The notes beneath the pieces were generated by a model, which did no database searches, was not told the origin of the DNA, and saw only the letters and a list, made by a program, of their open reading frames with translations. DNA of 54,109 bases from Pseudomonadota bacterium. GTDB lineage: Bacteria > Pseudomonadota > Alphaproteobacteria > Rhizobiales > Rhizobiaceae. Both the position numbers and the translations under genes were made by a program. Where the stretch lies: contig JAEWOP010000268.1 in assembly GCA_023399635.1 (NCBI GenBank), forward strand, positions 1 through 54,109. Reading direction: 5' to 3'. Shown here one piece after another: positions 8,761-17,203 of this stretch (positions are counted from its first letter, which is position 1; every line of letters begins with the position of its first letter).

Positions 8761-8812
8761 TGGGTGGAAAAAGAAACAGAGGTATCTCTTAATGGGTGGA
8801 AATCCACCCATT
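8761..8812. promoter_or_regulatory. Inverted repeat plus third half-site upstream of tctC (candidate activator site)
   Basis: AATGGGTGGA (8791-8800), a 2-nt spacer and TCCACCCATT (8803-8812) form a near-perfect 22-bp palindrome. A further copy of the half-site, TGGGTGGA, is at 8761-8768. The element lies 140-190 bp upstream of tctC and just after the dctD stop. This is where enhancer sites of sigma-54 activators usually sit; it could instead be the 3' hairpin of the dctBD message. Confidence 0.5.
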
Positions 8813-8837
8813 AACTCCGGGAGAGAGAAAGCGATCA

Positions 8838-10208
8838 TCAATCGCGGTCTTCGTTCAGTACCTTGTCCAGGCTGACCAACTTCTTGTCGAGTTCGTATTT
8901 CTGCATTTTTTCGTAGAGCGTCTTTCGAGAGATACCAAGCGTCTCGTAGACGGGTCTGAGGGCGCCGCCGTGGGCTGCAATTACGCCGGCGATAACACTC
9001 TTCTCGAACGCAGCCACCTTCTCGGCAAGGCGTCCACTCGTTTCCCGCACAGGAAGGCCGGCTTCGCCCGGCGACAGTTCTAGGCCAAGCACCAGTCGAT
9101 CGGCTGCATTGCGGAGCTCCCGGACATTACCAGGCCATTCCCTTTGCCCCACCGCCGAGATGATCTCCGGAGGAACATCCATATCATCGCGGCCGTAACG
9201 GGCGGCAGCCTCGCGAACGAGATGAAGAAACAAGAGCGGGATGTCCGCTCGCCGTTGATCGAGCGAAGGAACACGGATCGTTGCAACATTCAGCCGGTAA
9301 AAGAGGTCCGCGCGGAACCGCCCAGCGGCAACTTCCGCCTCGAGATCCACCTTGCTCGTCGCGATAAACCGGACGTCGAGAGGTACGATCTCATTGGAAC
9401 CAAGACGGCTGATCACCCGCTCCTGGAGAACACGCAGAAATTTTGCCTGCAGGTCGAACGGCAAGGAGCCGATCTCGTCCAACAGAATGGTGCCGCCTCG
9501 GCCATGCTCGAACTTGCCGTAGCGCGCACGCATGGCACCGGGGAAAGCACCTGCCTCGTGACCAAACAGCTCGCTCTCAATCAGGGTCTCCGGAAGAGCT
9601 GCGCAGTTGATCGCGATGAACGGACGGTCGGCGCGAGGACTGATGTCGTGGAGCGCCCGGGCCACCACTTCCTTGCCGGCACCGGTGTCGCCAATGATCA
9701 GTGTGTCGGCTTCGCTCGCGCCGATCGCCCGAATGCGATAGCGCAGATCCACCATCACCTGCGTCCTCCCCGGCAGCCGGGCCTCAAGATCATCACGCTT
9801 GCCGGCAACCGCCTTCAACCGGCGATTTTCCAGTACGAGAGCACGCCGATCCAATGCCCGCCGTATCACTCCCGCCAGATGTTGGGGCGTGAAAGGCTTT
9901 TCCAGGAAGTCGTAAGCACCCTCACGCATGGCCTTGACCGCAAGTTGCACGTCGCCATGCCCGGTCACGAGAATGACGGGGATTTCCGGGTCGAGTTCGC
10001 GGATGCGGTGCAGCAGGGTCATCCCATCCATCCCCGGCATCCGGATATCGGTAACGACGACCCCATCGAAGCTGAACCCGATCAATTCCAGAACCGGATC
10101 CGCCGCTGCGAAGGTCTGCACGGCGAGGTCGAAAAGCTCCAGGGCCTGCGCCGTCGACCGCCGCAACTCCTCCTCGTCATCCACCAGAAGTACACGTTGT
10201 TCCGTCAT
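8838..10208 (-). CDS. Sigma-54-dependent response regulator, DctD-like
   Basis: Cytoplasmic transcription activator of 456 residues. Order: receiver domain (about 1-120) with phospho-acceptor Asp54 in VVTDIRMPGMDG; AAA+ domain (about 145-380) with Walker A GDTGAGKE and Walker B TILLDEI; C-terminal Fis-type helix-turn-helix RPVYETLGISRKTLYEKMQ. The sigma-54 contact loop reads GAFPGA instead of the common GAFTGA; I recall the same variant in rhizobial DctD proteins, so this need not mean loss of function. Its ATG overlaps the kinase stop (ATGA), and it lies upstream of tctCBA in the same orientation, so it probably activates that transporter. Confidence 0.93.
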   Translation of the reverse strand: MTEQRVLLVDDEEELRRSTAQALELFDLAVQTFAAADPVLELIGFSFDGVVVTDIRMPGMDGMTLLHRIRELDPEIPVILVTGHGDVQLAVKAMREGAYDFLEKPFTPQHLAGVIRRALDRRALVLENRRLKAVAGKRDDLEARLPGRTQVMVDLRYRIRAIGASEADTLIIGDTGAGKEVVARALHDISPRADRPFIAINCAALPETLIESELFGHEAGAFPGAMRARYGKFEHGRGGTILLDEIGSLPFDLQAKFLRVLQERVISRLGSNEIVPLDVRFIATSKVDLEAEVAAGRFRADLFYRLNVATIRVPSLDQRRADIPLLFLHLVREAAARYGRDDMDVPPEIISAVGQREWPGNVRELRNAADRLVLGLELSPGEAGLPVRETSGRLAEKVAAFEKSVIAGVIAAHGGALRPVYETLGISRKTLYEKMQKYELDKKLVSLDKVLNEDRD

Positions 10209-12028
10209 TCGGCCGCCTTCAGCAGCTTCTCAGAGGCAGCCTCAAGCTCTACGAGAAACACCGCGCCTCCTTCGGGGTGGTTCCGGACGGTCAGGCTGCC
10301 GCCGAAGTCCTTTACGATGTTGTAGGAGATGGAGAGCCCCAGTCCCAGCCCCTTGCCGACACCCTTTGTCGTGAAGAAGGGGTCGAATATCCTTTCCTGA
10401 ATGGCCGCCGCGACGCCTGGACCATGATCGCGGACGGAAATAAGTACTCTGCCCTCGTGTTGCGCGGCAGTCATCTCAATGCGCCGGTCGTCCAGCCCCT
10501 CCACCGCGTCGGCGGCATTGGTTATGATATTGACCAGAACCTGCTGCAGACGCACCGCTCCTCCCCTCACCGCAATCCCTTCCTCTATGGAGAGGTCAAG
10601 GCGTGCGTTCGCAGCACCAAGGCGAGCGGCAACGATCTCGATCGCATCCCGCACCACCTCATCGATAGCGACGGCGCCAAGTTTCTCCCTCGGCTTGCGG
10701 GCAAAGTTGCGAAGATGGCGGCTGATAGATGCCATCCGGTCAATCAGCGCCGAAATCCTTCGGACATTATCGCTGGCTTCGTCGATGCGACCGAGGCCAA
10801 TGAGCATGGCTGCACTTTCCGCATAGGTTTTCGCAGCCGCGAGTGGCTGGTTGAACTCATGCGAAAGGGCTGCCGACATCTGGCCGAGACCCGCCAGCTT
10901 TCCTGCCTGAATGAGATCCGCCTGGGTCTGGCGCAGGCGCTGCTCAGTCACTCGGCGCTCCGCGATCTCCTTTTCAATCCTGCTGTTGACGCGCGCGAGA
11001 TCGGCCGTGCGCTCGGCGACCCGTCGCTCAAGCTCCTCCTTGGCGTGCGCCTGCATCTGCATCCGCTCCCGCAGGCGAGCGCGGCGCTGCAGGATGATCG
11101 CGACGAACAGTGCTCCAAGACAAAGAACAAGCAATGCCGCAACGATCATCGTCTTCGACTGAGCGCGAACCGTGCCGGTATCCACCAACACATTGACGCT
11201 CCAGCCGGCGTCCTCCATCTGCGCCGAGACAACCAGATACTCGCGTGTGTGGCTGCCATCGGAGATGGTCATGCTGTTGTGCCCGGCATAGGTTCCCCGC
11301 TTCACAGGCAGTTCACGCAATTGAGCATCTGCATAGCGGCGGGACGCCTCCGTACGTGCCAGGCGCTCTGGAGTGAGCGGCTCGATCGCCGCATAGAGCC
11401 ACTCCGGCGATCCGGTCATGAAGATGATACCCTCGGGATCTGCCACGAAAATCCGGCTATCGCCGTTGCTCCAGGAGCGCTCGATGCCATCGATATCGAT
11501 CTTGAAGACAATGACGCCTCGGATGGTACCGTCGACGGCAATCGGGGAACCGAAATAGTAGCCTCGCTTGAGAGACGTCGTGCCAAGCGCATAGAAGCGG
11601 GACTGCTGGCCTCTCGCCGCGTCCTGAAAGTACGGCCGATAACTGAAATTCTCGCCGATAAAGCTAAGAGGCTGGTCGTAGTTGCTTGCGGCAATCGTGT
11701 TCCCGTCCATCGTCATCACGTAGATATCAGACGATGTCAGCAGGGCATTGATGTCCTTCAGGTAGCTATTTGTCACGGCACGCAGTTGCTCATCATCCGG
11801 ACGCTCAATCAGTTCCTTGACGTTCGCCTGATCCGCGATAAGAGCGGGTAACGCCTCATAACGCTTCAGGTGCCCTTCAAGGGCGGCGACGGCGAGCCGC
11901 AGCGTTGTCTGAGCTTGCGCCTCCGTTTCCTCCATATAACTGCGTGGTGCGATTTTCCCGCCGCCAAGCACAACGGCCACCACGGCGATCCCAAAGAGGA
12001 TCGACGCGATCATTATACGATGACGCAA
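10205..12028 (-). CDS. Sensor histidine kinase, DctB-like
   Basis: Membrane sensor of 607 residues. A first helix (about 5-25) and a second (about 290-312) enclose a periplasmic double-PDC domain with DctB-like segments FSYRPYFQDA and RGYYFGSPI. These are followed by a coiled-coil linker rich in Glu/Arg, the H-box LSHEFNQPLAAAKTYA and an ATP-binding domain with DHGPGV and GLGLGLSI. DctB-type sensors bind C4-dicarboxylates; here the partner genes encode a TTT transporter, so the signal could be a different carboxylate. The frame begins with TTG at 12028, 10 nt after GGAGGAG; ATG at 12013 is the alternative. Confidence 0.93.
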   Translation of the reverse strand: MRHRIMIASILFGIAVVAVVLGGGKIAPRSYMEETEAQAQTTLRLAVAALEGHLKRYEALPALIADQANVKELIERPDDEQLRAVTNSYLKDINALLTSSDIYVMTMDGNTIAASNYDQPLSFIGENFSYRPYFQDAARGQQSRFYALGTTSLKRGYYFGSPIAVDGTIRGVIVFKIDIDGIERSWSNGDSRIFVADPEGIIFMTGSPEWLYAAIEPLTPERLARTEASRRYADAQLRELPVKRGTYAGHNSMTISDGSHTREYLVVSAQMEDAGWSVNVLVDTGTVRAQSKTMIVAALLVLCLGALFVAIILQRRARLRERMQMQAHAKEELERRVAERTADLARVNSRIEKEIAERRVTEQRLRQTQADLIQAGKLAGLGQMSAALSHEFNQPLAAAKTYAESAAMLIGLGRIDEASDNVRRISALIDRMASISRHLRNFARKPREKLGAVAIDEVVRDAIEIVAARLGAANARLDLSIEEGIAVRGGAVRLQQVLVNIITNAADAVEGLDDRRIEMTAAQHEGRVLISVRDHGPGVAAAIQERIFDPFFTTKGVGKGLGLGLSISYNIVKDFGGSLTVRNHPEGGAVFLVELEAASEKLLKAAE

Positions 12029-12196
12029 GTAGGTCTGGCTCCTCCACCAACTGATGCGATCTTAAGGCGCGGCATCGGGCTTTGCCAGAAATTGTTACGC
12101 CTGCACGACACCCGCACCAACTCCCAATCGCTTGACTCTCGCCCACGACGTGATTGGATCAAGCTTTGCCGCATTCGCGCAGCGGAAAGGTACCCG

Positions 12197-12673
12197 ATGA
12201 TCTACCTCCTGGCATTGCTCATAGGAATGGTCGCCGGTCTGCGCGCGATGATCGCCGCGGCTGCCGTTAGCTGGGGTGCCTATCTAGGCGTTCTCGCCTT
12301 GACAGGAACGTGGTTGGCCTTCCTCAGCTCCATCTGGGCTGTCGTCATCCTGACAATCCTTGCCGTGGCAGAACTTGTCACAGACCAGCTTCCAACGACG
12401 CCTAGCCGAAAAGTTCCCACGCAATTTGTGGCGCGTGTGGTAATGGGCGCACTGGCCGGCGCGGCACTTGGAGCCGGCTTCGACCTCTGGATGGGCGGTC
12501 TCGCCGCTGGCGCGGTAGGGGCTGTTGCAGGCACATTGGGAGGTGCCGCAGGTCGTAGCGCGCTCGCCAAGGCCTTCAAGAAGGATACGCCGGCGGCTTT
12601 GATCGAAGACGCCATAGCCATTGTCGCAGCGTGGCTGATCATCAACGCTGTCACTGTCGTGGCGATCGCATGA
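12197..12673 (+). CDS. DUF4126 family membrane protein
   Basis: A 158-residue protein made almost entirely of hydrophobic segments (about 2-20, 28-58, 75-110, 135-155), resembling the DUF4126 family of unknown function. The start at 12197 has GGAAAGG upstream; an in-frame extension to 11870 would run into the start of the divergent kinase gene and has no hydrophobic character. The sequence GRSALAKAFKKDTPAALIEDA near residues 117-137 is the one clearly polar stretch. Its stop overlaps the next gene by 4 bp (ATGA), so the two are probably co-translated. Confidence 0.75.
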   Translation: MIYLLALLIGMVAGLRAMIAAAAVSWGAYLGVLALTGTWLAFLSSIWAVVILTILAVAELVTDQLPTTPSRKVPTQFVARVVMGALAGAALGAGFDLWMGGLAAGAVGAVAGTLGGAAGRSALAKAFKKDTPAALIEDAIAIVAAWLIINAVTVVAIA

Positions 12674-14046
12674 TGAAGACCTTCGACGCGATCATCATCG
12701 GCACCGGGCAAGCCGGGCCGCCATTGGCCGGACGTCTTGCCGCCGCTGGCAAGTCCGTAGCCATCATCGAGCGAAAGCATGTCGGTGGCACCTGCGTCAA
12801 CACCGGCTGCATGCCCACCAAGGCCTTGGTGGCGAGCGCATATGCAGCACATCTCGTCCGACGCGCAGACGACTATGGCGTGATCCTCCCCAGCGCGCCA
12901 GAGATCGACATGACGAAGGTCATGCAGCGGTCGCACAAGATCACGCTGGACGCCCGCACCAACAACGAGAACTGGCTGAACGGCATGAAAGGCTGCACGC
13001 TAGTTCGTGGACATGCGCGCTTCGAGGGACCAGATCGCGTGCGAGTGGGAGAAGACCTCCTCCAAGCGCAACAGATCTTTATAAATGTCGGCGGACGTGC
13101 CCAGGTCCCTGACCTGCCAGGCATCGACGAGATCAACTACCTGACCAATAGCAGCATTGTCATGCTGGACCGGGTTCCGGAGCATCTCGTCATCATCGGC
13201 GGAAGCTATATCGGGCTGGAGTTCGCGCAGATGTACCGCCGCTTCGGGTCGCAGGTCACGATCGTCGAGAAAGGTGAGAGGCTGATCCCCAGGGAGGATC
13301 CAGACGTTTCGAACGCCATCCGTGAGATATTGGATGCGGAAGGGATCAGCGTTCGGACGGGCGCTGAGTGCATTCGATTCGGCCGCCACGCCAAAGGTGC
13401 GACCGTGGGACTGTCCTGCAACGAGGGAGAGCCAGAATTCGTCTGCACCGACGTGCTGCTGGGAACAGGTCGACGCCCGAACACCGACGATCTGGGCCTG
13501 GATGCGGCGGGCGTGGAATGCGATGAGCGCGGCTACATCAAGGTAGATGACGACCTTTCGACCAGCGTTGACGGCATCTGGGCCCTTGGCGACTGCAACG
13601 GAAAAGGCGCCTTCACCCACACTGCCTATAATGACTTCGAAATCGTCGCAGCAAACCTGCTGGATGGCGAAGCACGCAAGGTCTCAGACCGGCTGCTCGG
13701 GTATGCGCTTTACCTCGACCCGCCGCTTGGAAGGGTTGGGATGACCGAAGCGCAGGCGAGAAAGGCAGGAAGGAACATCCTGGTTGGTACACGGCCGATG
13801 TCGCGTGTTGGACGGGCAGTAGAGAAAGGCGAGACGCAAGGCTTCATGAAGATTGTCATAGACGCCGACAATCGGAAGCTCCTCGGCGCTGCCATCCTCG
13901 GTACGGGTGGTGACGAGGCTATTCACGGAGTTCTCGATCTCATGAATGCCGGTGGCACCGCGGATGCTCTACGCTGGGCCGTTCCCATTCACCCGACTGT
14001 CTCCGAACTTTGGCCGACTGTCGTTCAAAGCGCAGAACCCGTTTAA
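12670..14046 (+). CDS. FAD-dependent pyridine nucleotide-disulfide oxidoreductase (mercuric reductase-like)
   Basis: A 458-residue flavoprotein of the class I pyridine nucleotide-disulfide oxidoreductases. It has the FAD-binding start IIIGTGQAGPPLAGRLA, the redox-active cysteine pair in GGTCVNTGCMPTKAL, a second dinucleotide fold VIIGGSYIGLEFAQMYRRFG, the second FAD motif SVDGIWALGDCNG and a C-terminal dimer domain with the catalytic HPTVSEL. The extra N-terminal and C-terminal cysteines of true MerA are absent, so it is a mercuric-reductase-like or dihydrolipoamide-dehydrogenase-like enzyme with unknown acceptor. It overlaps the DUF4126 gene by 4 bp, which suggests a membrane partner. Confidence 0.9.
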   Translation: MMKTFDAIIIGTGQAGPPLAGRLAAAGKSVAIIERKHVGGTCVNTGCMPTKALVASAYAAHLVRRADDYGVILPSAPEIDMTKVMQRSHKITLDARTNNENWLNGMKGCTLVRGHARFEGPDRVRVGEDLLQAQQIFINVGGRAQVPDLPGIDEINYLTNSSIVMLDRVPEHLVIIGGSYIGLEFAQMYRRFGSQVTIVEKGERLIPREDPDVSNAIREILDAEGISVRTGAECIRFGRHAKGATVGLSCNEGEPEFVCTDVLLGTGRRPNTDDLGLDAAGVECDERGYIKVDDDLSTSVDGIWALGDCNGKGAFTHTAYNDFEIVAANLLDGEARKVSDRLLGYALYLDPPLGRVGMTEAQARKAGRNILVGTRPMSRVGRAVEKGETQGFMKIVIDADNRKLLGAAILGTGGDEAIHGVLDLMNAGGTADALRWAVPIHPTVSELWPTVVQSAEPV

Positions 14047-14155
14047 CTGCCGGTTTACCGCCTTTACCTTGGAGCACCGCCACAAACTGCGCTTTAACAG
14101 CTCCTCCACCGCGGCGGGTTAAAGAGGGGCCTGTTGCAAGGCTAAGGCGGAAACG

Positions 14156-16126
14156 ATGTGTGGGTTTGCAGGCTTCGTCGGAGATATCACCGTCCCGGAT
14201 GAAGCGGAGCGTCTGCTGTCATCGATGGCGGATGCCATCGCGCACCGCGGGCCGGACGGCCGCGGCATCTACGCCGCGCCCGGTATCGGACTTTCACATG
14301 TGCGGTTGTCGATCGTTGGTCTTGGAGACGGACATCAGCCGATGGCGACCGATGACGGCAATTTCGTCATCGCCTTCAACGGCGAGATCTTCAACTACGT
14401 GGAACTGCGCGAGGATCTGGAGGCCCGTGGCGGCAAATTCCGAACCGGCAGCGATACGGAGGTTCTGCTCCAGCTTTACGCCCATTTCGGCGATGGATGC
14501 CTTGATCGCCTGAACGGGGACTTTGCCTTCGCAATCTGGGATGAACGGCAAAGGCGAATGCTGATTGCTCGCGACCGCATGGGAGTTCGGCCGCTGTTCT
14601 ATACCCAGCGCGGCGGCGCCTTCTATTTTGCCTCTGAAGCCAAGGCGCTTCTTGCCGTTCCTGGTATCGAGGCTGAACTTGACCCGATCGCCCTCGACCA
14701 GATCTTCACCCTTTGGTGTCCGATTGCACCGCGTACCGTCTTCAAAGGGATCTCCGAATTGGAGCCGGGGGCGGCGCTGATCCTCCAGGACGGCCGTGTT
14801 CGAACCAAGCACTACTGGCAGCTGACCTATCCTGACCTCGCGGATCTGCGCCCGCAGGAGGATCATCGCGAGCGGGAAGAGGAACTGCGGTCACTGCTGT
14901 TGGACGCCACGAGATTGCGAATGCGTGCTGACGTGCCAGTGGGCTCTTATCTATCCGGAGGGCTCGATTCCTCCCTTATCGCCGCCCTTGCGGCGCCCAT
15001 GGCTCCAGATGGCATCAACACTTTCTCTGTCGCGTTCGAAACCGCAGAACACGATGAAAGCATGTTCCAACGTCAGGTGGCGGAAGCGCTGGGAACGCAC
15101 CACAGGTCGATCACCTGCGGCTCGTCAGCTATCGCCGAAGCCTTTCCCGATGTGATCCGGTTCTCGGAGCGACCGGTGCTTCGAACCGCGCCTACCCCGC
15201 TCTTCCACTTGTCGGGACTGGTCCGGCAAGCGGGGATGAAGGTGGTCCTGACTGGAGAAGGCGCCGACGAGGTATTTGCAGGCTACGACATCTTTCGCGA
15301 AAGCCGCGTTCGCCGCTTCTGCGCCCGTCAGCCTGCTTCACGCATTCGTCCACATCTGTTTCGCAAGCTCTACCCTTACCTGCCTGGGTTGAAGCAGCAG
15401 TCCCCGGAATATCTGGCGGCCTTCTTCGGCGCTGGAAAGGATACGCCTCAAGATCCCCTCTTTTCTCACCGCCCGCGCTTCCGCAGCACGGCTGCGGCGA
15501 AGATCTTCTATTCCAATGATCTCAAAGCACGCCTTTCCGGCTACGACGCGGCAGAAGACCTTGCTTCGCGTCTTCCACCAGAGTTCGGGCGCTGGCACCC
15601 GCTGCACCAGGCCCAATACCTGGAAGCACGCTTCCTTTTGCCAGGTTATATCCTTTCCAGCCAAGGTGATCGCATGGCGATGGCGCATGGGGTGGAAGGC
15701 CGGTTTCCGTTTCTGGACCACAGGCTTGTCGAATTCGCCAGCTCGCTTCATCCGGAGGCGAAGCTCAGAGGGCTTGAAGAAAAACACATCCTCCGTCGCG
15801 TTGCGAAGGATCTCCTTCCGGAAGACGTGGTCCGCCGATCCAAACAGCCATACCGCGCGCCCGACAGCAGCTCGTTCTTTGAGCCAGAACCGGCGTATGT
15901 TCGCCAATCGCTCAATGTAGAGCAGATCAAGGCTGGCGGGCTTTTCAACCCGATGGCAGTCGCAAAGCTTCGGCAGAAGTGTTCATCACAGTCAGTTGCC
16001 GGCTTCCGCGACAATGCCGCCTTTGTCGGCATCCTTTCCACCCAACTGTGGCTTGAGCATTTCACAAGAGGTGGCACAGCCACGTCGGCGAAGGATAATG
16101 AAGGCAGACTTGCAACAGTAGCCTGA
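14156..16126 (+). CDS. asnB: Asparagine synthetase (glutamine-hydrolysing)
   Basis: Cytoplasmic enzyme of 656 residues that transfers glutamine amide nitrogen to aspartate, or to another carboxylate in relatives. The N-terminal glutaminase starts with the nucleophile Cys2 (MCGFAGFVG) and shows AHRGPDGRG and FNGEIFNY. The synthetase domain carries the PP-loop SYLSGGLDSSLIAAL and LTGEGADEVFAGY. Length fits the AsnB group found in rhizobia. The start is fixed because Cys2 must be exposed. It stands alone, about 110 bp after the flavoprotein gene; that gap shows no clear promoter to me. Confidence 0.94.
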   Translation: MCGFAGFVGDITVPDEAERLLSSMADAIAHRGPDGRGIYAAPGIGLSHVRLSIVGLGDGHQPMATDDGNFVIAFNGEIFNYVELREDLEARGGKFRTGSDTEVLLQLYAHFGDGCLDRLNGDFAFAIWDERQRRMLIARDRMGVRPLFYTQRGGAFYFASEAKALLAVPGIEAELDPIALDQIFTLWCPIAPRTVFKGISELEPGAALILQDGRVRTKHYWQLTYPDLADLRPQEDHREREEELRSLLLDATRLRMRADVPVGSYLSGGLDSSLIAALAAPMAPDGINTFSVAFETAEHDESMFQRQVAEALGTHHRSITCGSSAIAEAFPDVIRFSERPVLRTAPTPLFHLSGLVRQAGMKVVLTGEGADEVFAGYDIFRESRVRRFCARQPASRIRPHLFRKLYPYLPGLKQQSPEYLAAFFGAGKDTPQDPLFSHRPRFRSTAAAKIFYSNDLKARLSGYDAAEDLASRLPPEFGRWHPLHQAQYLEARFLLPGYILSSQGDRMAMAHGVEGRFPFLDHRLVEFASSLHPEAKLRGLEEKHILRRVAKDLLPEDVVRRSKQPYRAPDSSSFFEPEPAYVRQSLNVEQIKAGGLFNPMAVAKLRQKCSSQSVAGFRDNAAFVGILSTQLWLEHFTRGGTATSAKDNEGRLATVA

Positions 16127-16256
16127 TCGATTCAGCAAGTTGTCTGTCCAGCAGTTCTCGTGCTTTTTTGGGATCATTTTCTCCTTGCAGAGGTTGGACT
16201 TGGACGCACCAGCGCATGCGCGCGATGCGAGAGCAGCAAATGCAAGGAGGCATAGG

Positions 16257-16478
16257 ATGGCCAACGCAAGCTCGAAGCACTTCGGCCCTGGAGGATTTCA
16301 AGGTAAGCAAAGTGGAACAGGAGCGATGACGGATCTAGACTCGTCAGTCCTGCCGGAAAACATGGTTCTCTCGAACCGGGACAAGGCACAGCATTCGAGC
16401 GAACGCGGCCTCGATAGCAAAGCCGTCCAAACGGAACAGTTCCATGACCACGAGGCAAACCATTTGAAGGAAGACTGA
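16257..16478 (+). CDS. Small hydrophilic protein (rhizobial stress-type, unknown function)
   Basis: A 73-residue, highly polar protein beginning MANASSKHFGPGGFQGKQ and containing SGTGAMTDLD, ENMVLSNRDKAQHSSERG and DSKAVQTEQFHDHEAN. No membrane segment and almost no aromatic residues, so it is probably flexible. A strong AAGGAGG site precedes ATG 16257, which argues that the gene is real and excludes the upstream in-frame codon at 16140. I recall similar small proteins across Rhizobiaceae without assigned function. It opens the stress island, but I see no EcfG-type promoter directly upstream. Confidence 0.75.
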   Translation: MANASSKHFGPGGFQGKQSGTGAMTDLDSSVLPENMVLSNRDKAQHSSERGLDSKAVQTEQFHDHEANHLKED

Positions 16479-16555
16479 CTTCATCGTTGGTTCATCGAGT
16501 GGTGGAACACCATTCCATCAGAGGTCGTCGCCTACTTGCGGGCGGCGGCCAAGTC

Positions 16556-17074
16556 TCAGCGCTTCGCCTGAAGCTCCCGTTCGTCCCGCATCAGGAACAA
16601 ACGAGTGGTGTCATCCAGATTTTCCTGAAGCCAAGCCGCCATCGCAATCTCCTCCTGCAAAATCTGGTCAAACACTCCTCTTGCTTCCGTCTCGCCCAGT
16701 TCGTCGGCGGCGGCGATCAGCACGCGGTAAGTCGCAATCTCCACATGCTCGAACGCGTAGCTAGCCATCGCCCCCTTCACCACTTCATCCGGGGTGAGCA
16801 CCCCCGTCAGCCCTTGCAGCGTTGCGGCCACGCGCCCCGTTACGTCCTTCACGATCGATCGTCCTCCGGGCAGGGCGTCGAGCAAAACACGTAGAGCCCG
16901 CTCATGCTCCTGGGTTTCCGCCAGATGCTGCTCGATGCGTTCCTTAAGCAGTGGGTAGTTCTCGATCCGCTTTGCCTGCGCTGACAGCATCGTCACCGCC
17001 TGCTCCTCCATCGCGTGCGCGTCGCGCAGCCAGTGCGCATAGTGATCTTGCATATGAGCCAAAGTCATCTCCAT
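16556..17074 (-). CDS. DUF892 (YciE/YciF-type) ferritin-like stress protein
   Basis: A 172-residue protein of the DUF892 family, whose members form four-helix ferritin-like bundles and are induced by stress. Recognisable segments are LRDAHAMEEQAVTML, RIENYPLLKERIEQHLAETQ, the Glu/His-rich AFEHVEIATYRVL and LQEEIAMAAWLQENL. The codon at 17074 was preferred over a frame extending to 17164, because the latter crosses the promoter element. An exact EcfG-type promoter lies 28 bp upstream. A second DUF892 gene with the same kind of promoter is at 36539-37054. Function in vivo is not known; metal binding is inferred from the fold. Confidence 0.9.
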   Translation of the reverse strand: MEMTLAHMQDHYAHWLRDAHAMEEQAVTMLSAQAKRIENYPLLKERIEQHLAETQEHERALRVLLDALPGGRSIVKDVTGRVAATLQGLTGVLTPDEVVKGAMASYAFEHVEIATYRVLIAAADELGETEARGVFDQILQEEIAMAAWLQENLDDTTRLFLMRDERELQAKR

Positions 17075-17099
17075 TGCTGATGATCGACAAACTTGTCCG

Positions 17100-17126
17100 G
17101 GAACGAGAATGGCGACAAGCCGTTCC
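17100..17126. promoter_or_regulatory. Bidirectional EcfG-type promoter (27-bp inverted repeat)
   Basis: GGAACG (17100-17105) and CGTTCC (17121-17126) form a perfect inverted repeat with a 15-nt spacer. Read on the minus strand it gives GGAAC-N16-CGTT, ending 28 bp before the DUF892 start; read on the plus strand it also gives GGAAC-N16-CGTT, pointing at the small gene at 17204. The consensus for alphaproteobacterial general-stress sigma factors is GGAAC-N16/17-CGTT. Confidence 0.8.
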
Positions 17127-17157
17127 GAACATGTAAGAGTTAGGTGAAGAGTAGGAC

Positions 17158-17182
17158 GGAACAATCGTCTGCAGAGCGTGTT
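17158..17182 (+). promoter_or_regulatory. EcfG-type promoter of the 51-residue protein gene
   Basis: GGAAC (17158-17162), 16 nt and TGTT (17179-17182) match the GGAAC-N16-17-cGTT consensus with one change in the least important position. Transcription would begin near 17189, just upstream of the AAGGAGG ribosome site of the gene at 17204. Confidence 0.65.
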
Positions 17183-17203
17183 GGACCCCTCAAGGAGGCG
17201 TCA

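Noticed and set aside
9144..10325. 393-codon open frame on the plus strand
   Set aside because: It is antisense to the response regulator and the kinase end, has no domain I recognise and no ribosome site.
12029..12196. Interrupted inverted repeats (CTTGA...TCAAG and CCAATC...GATTGG) between the kinase and DUF4126 genes
   Set aside because: Arms are short and far apart, and are about as likely by chance in 170 bp; no regulator is linked to them.
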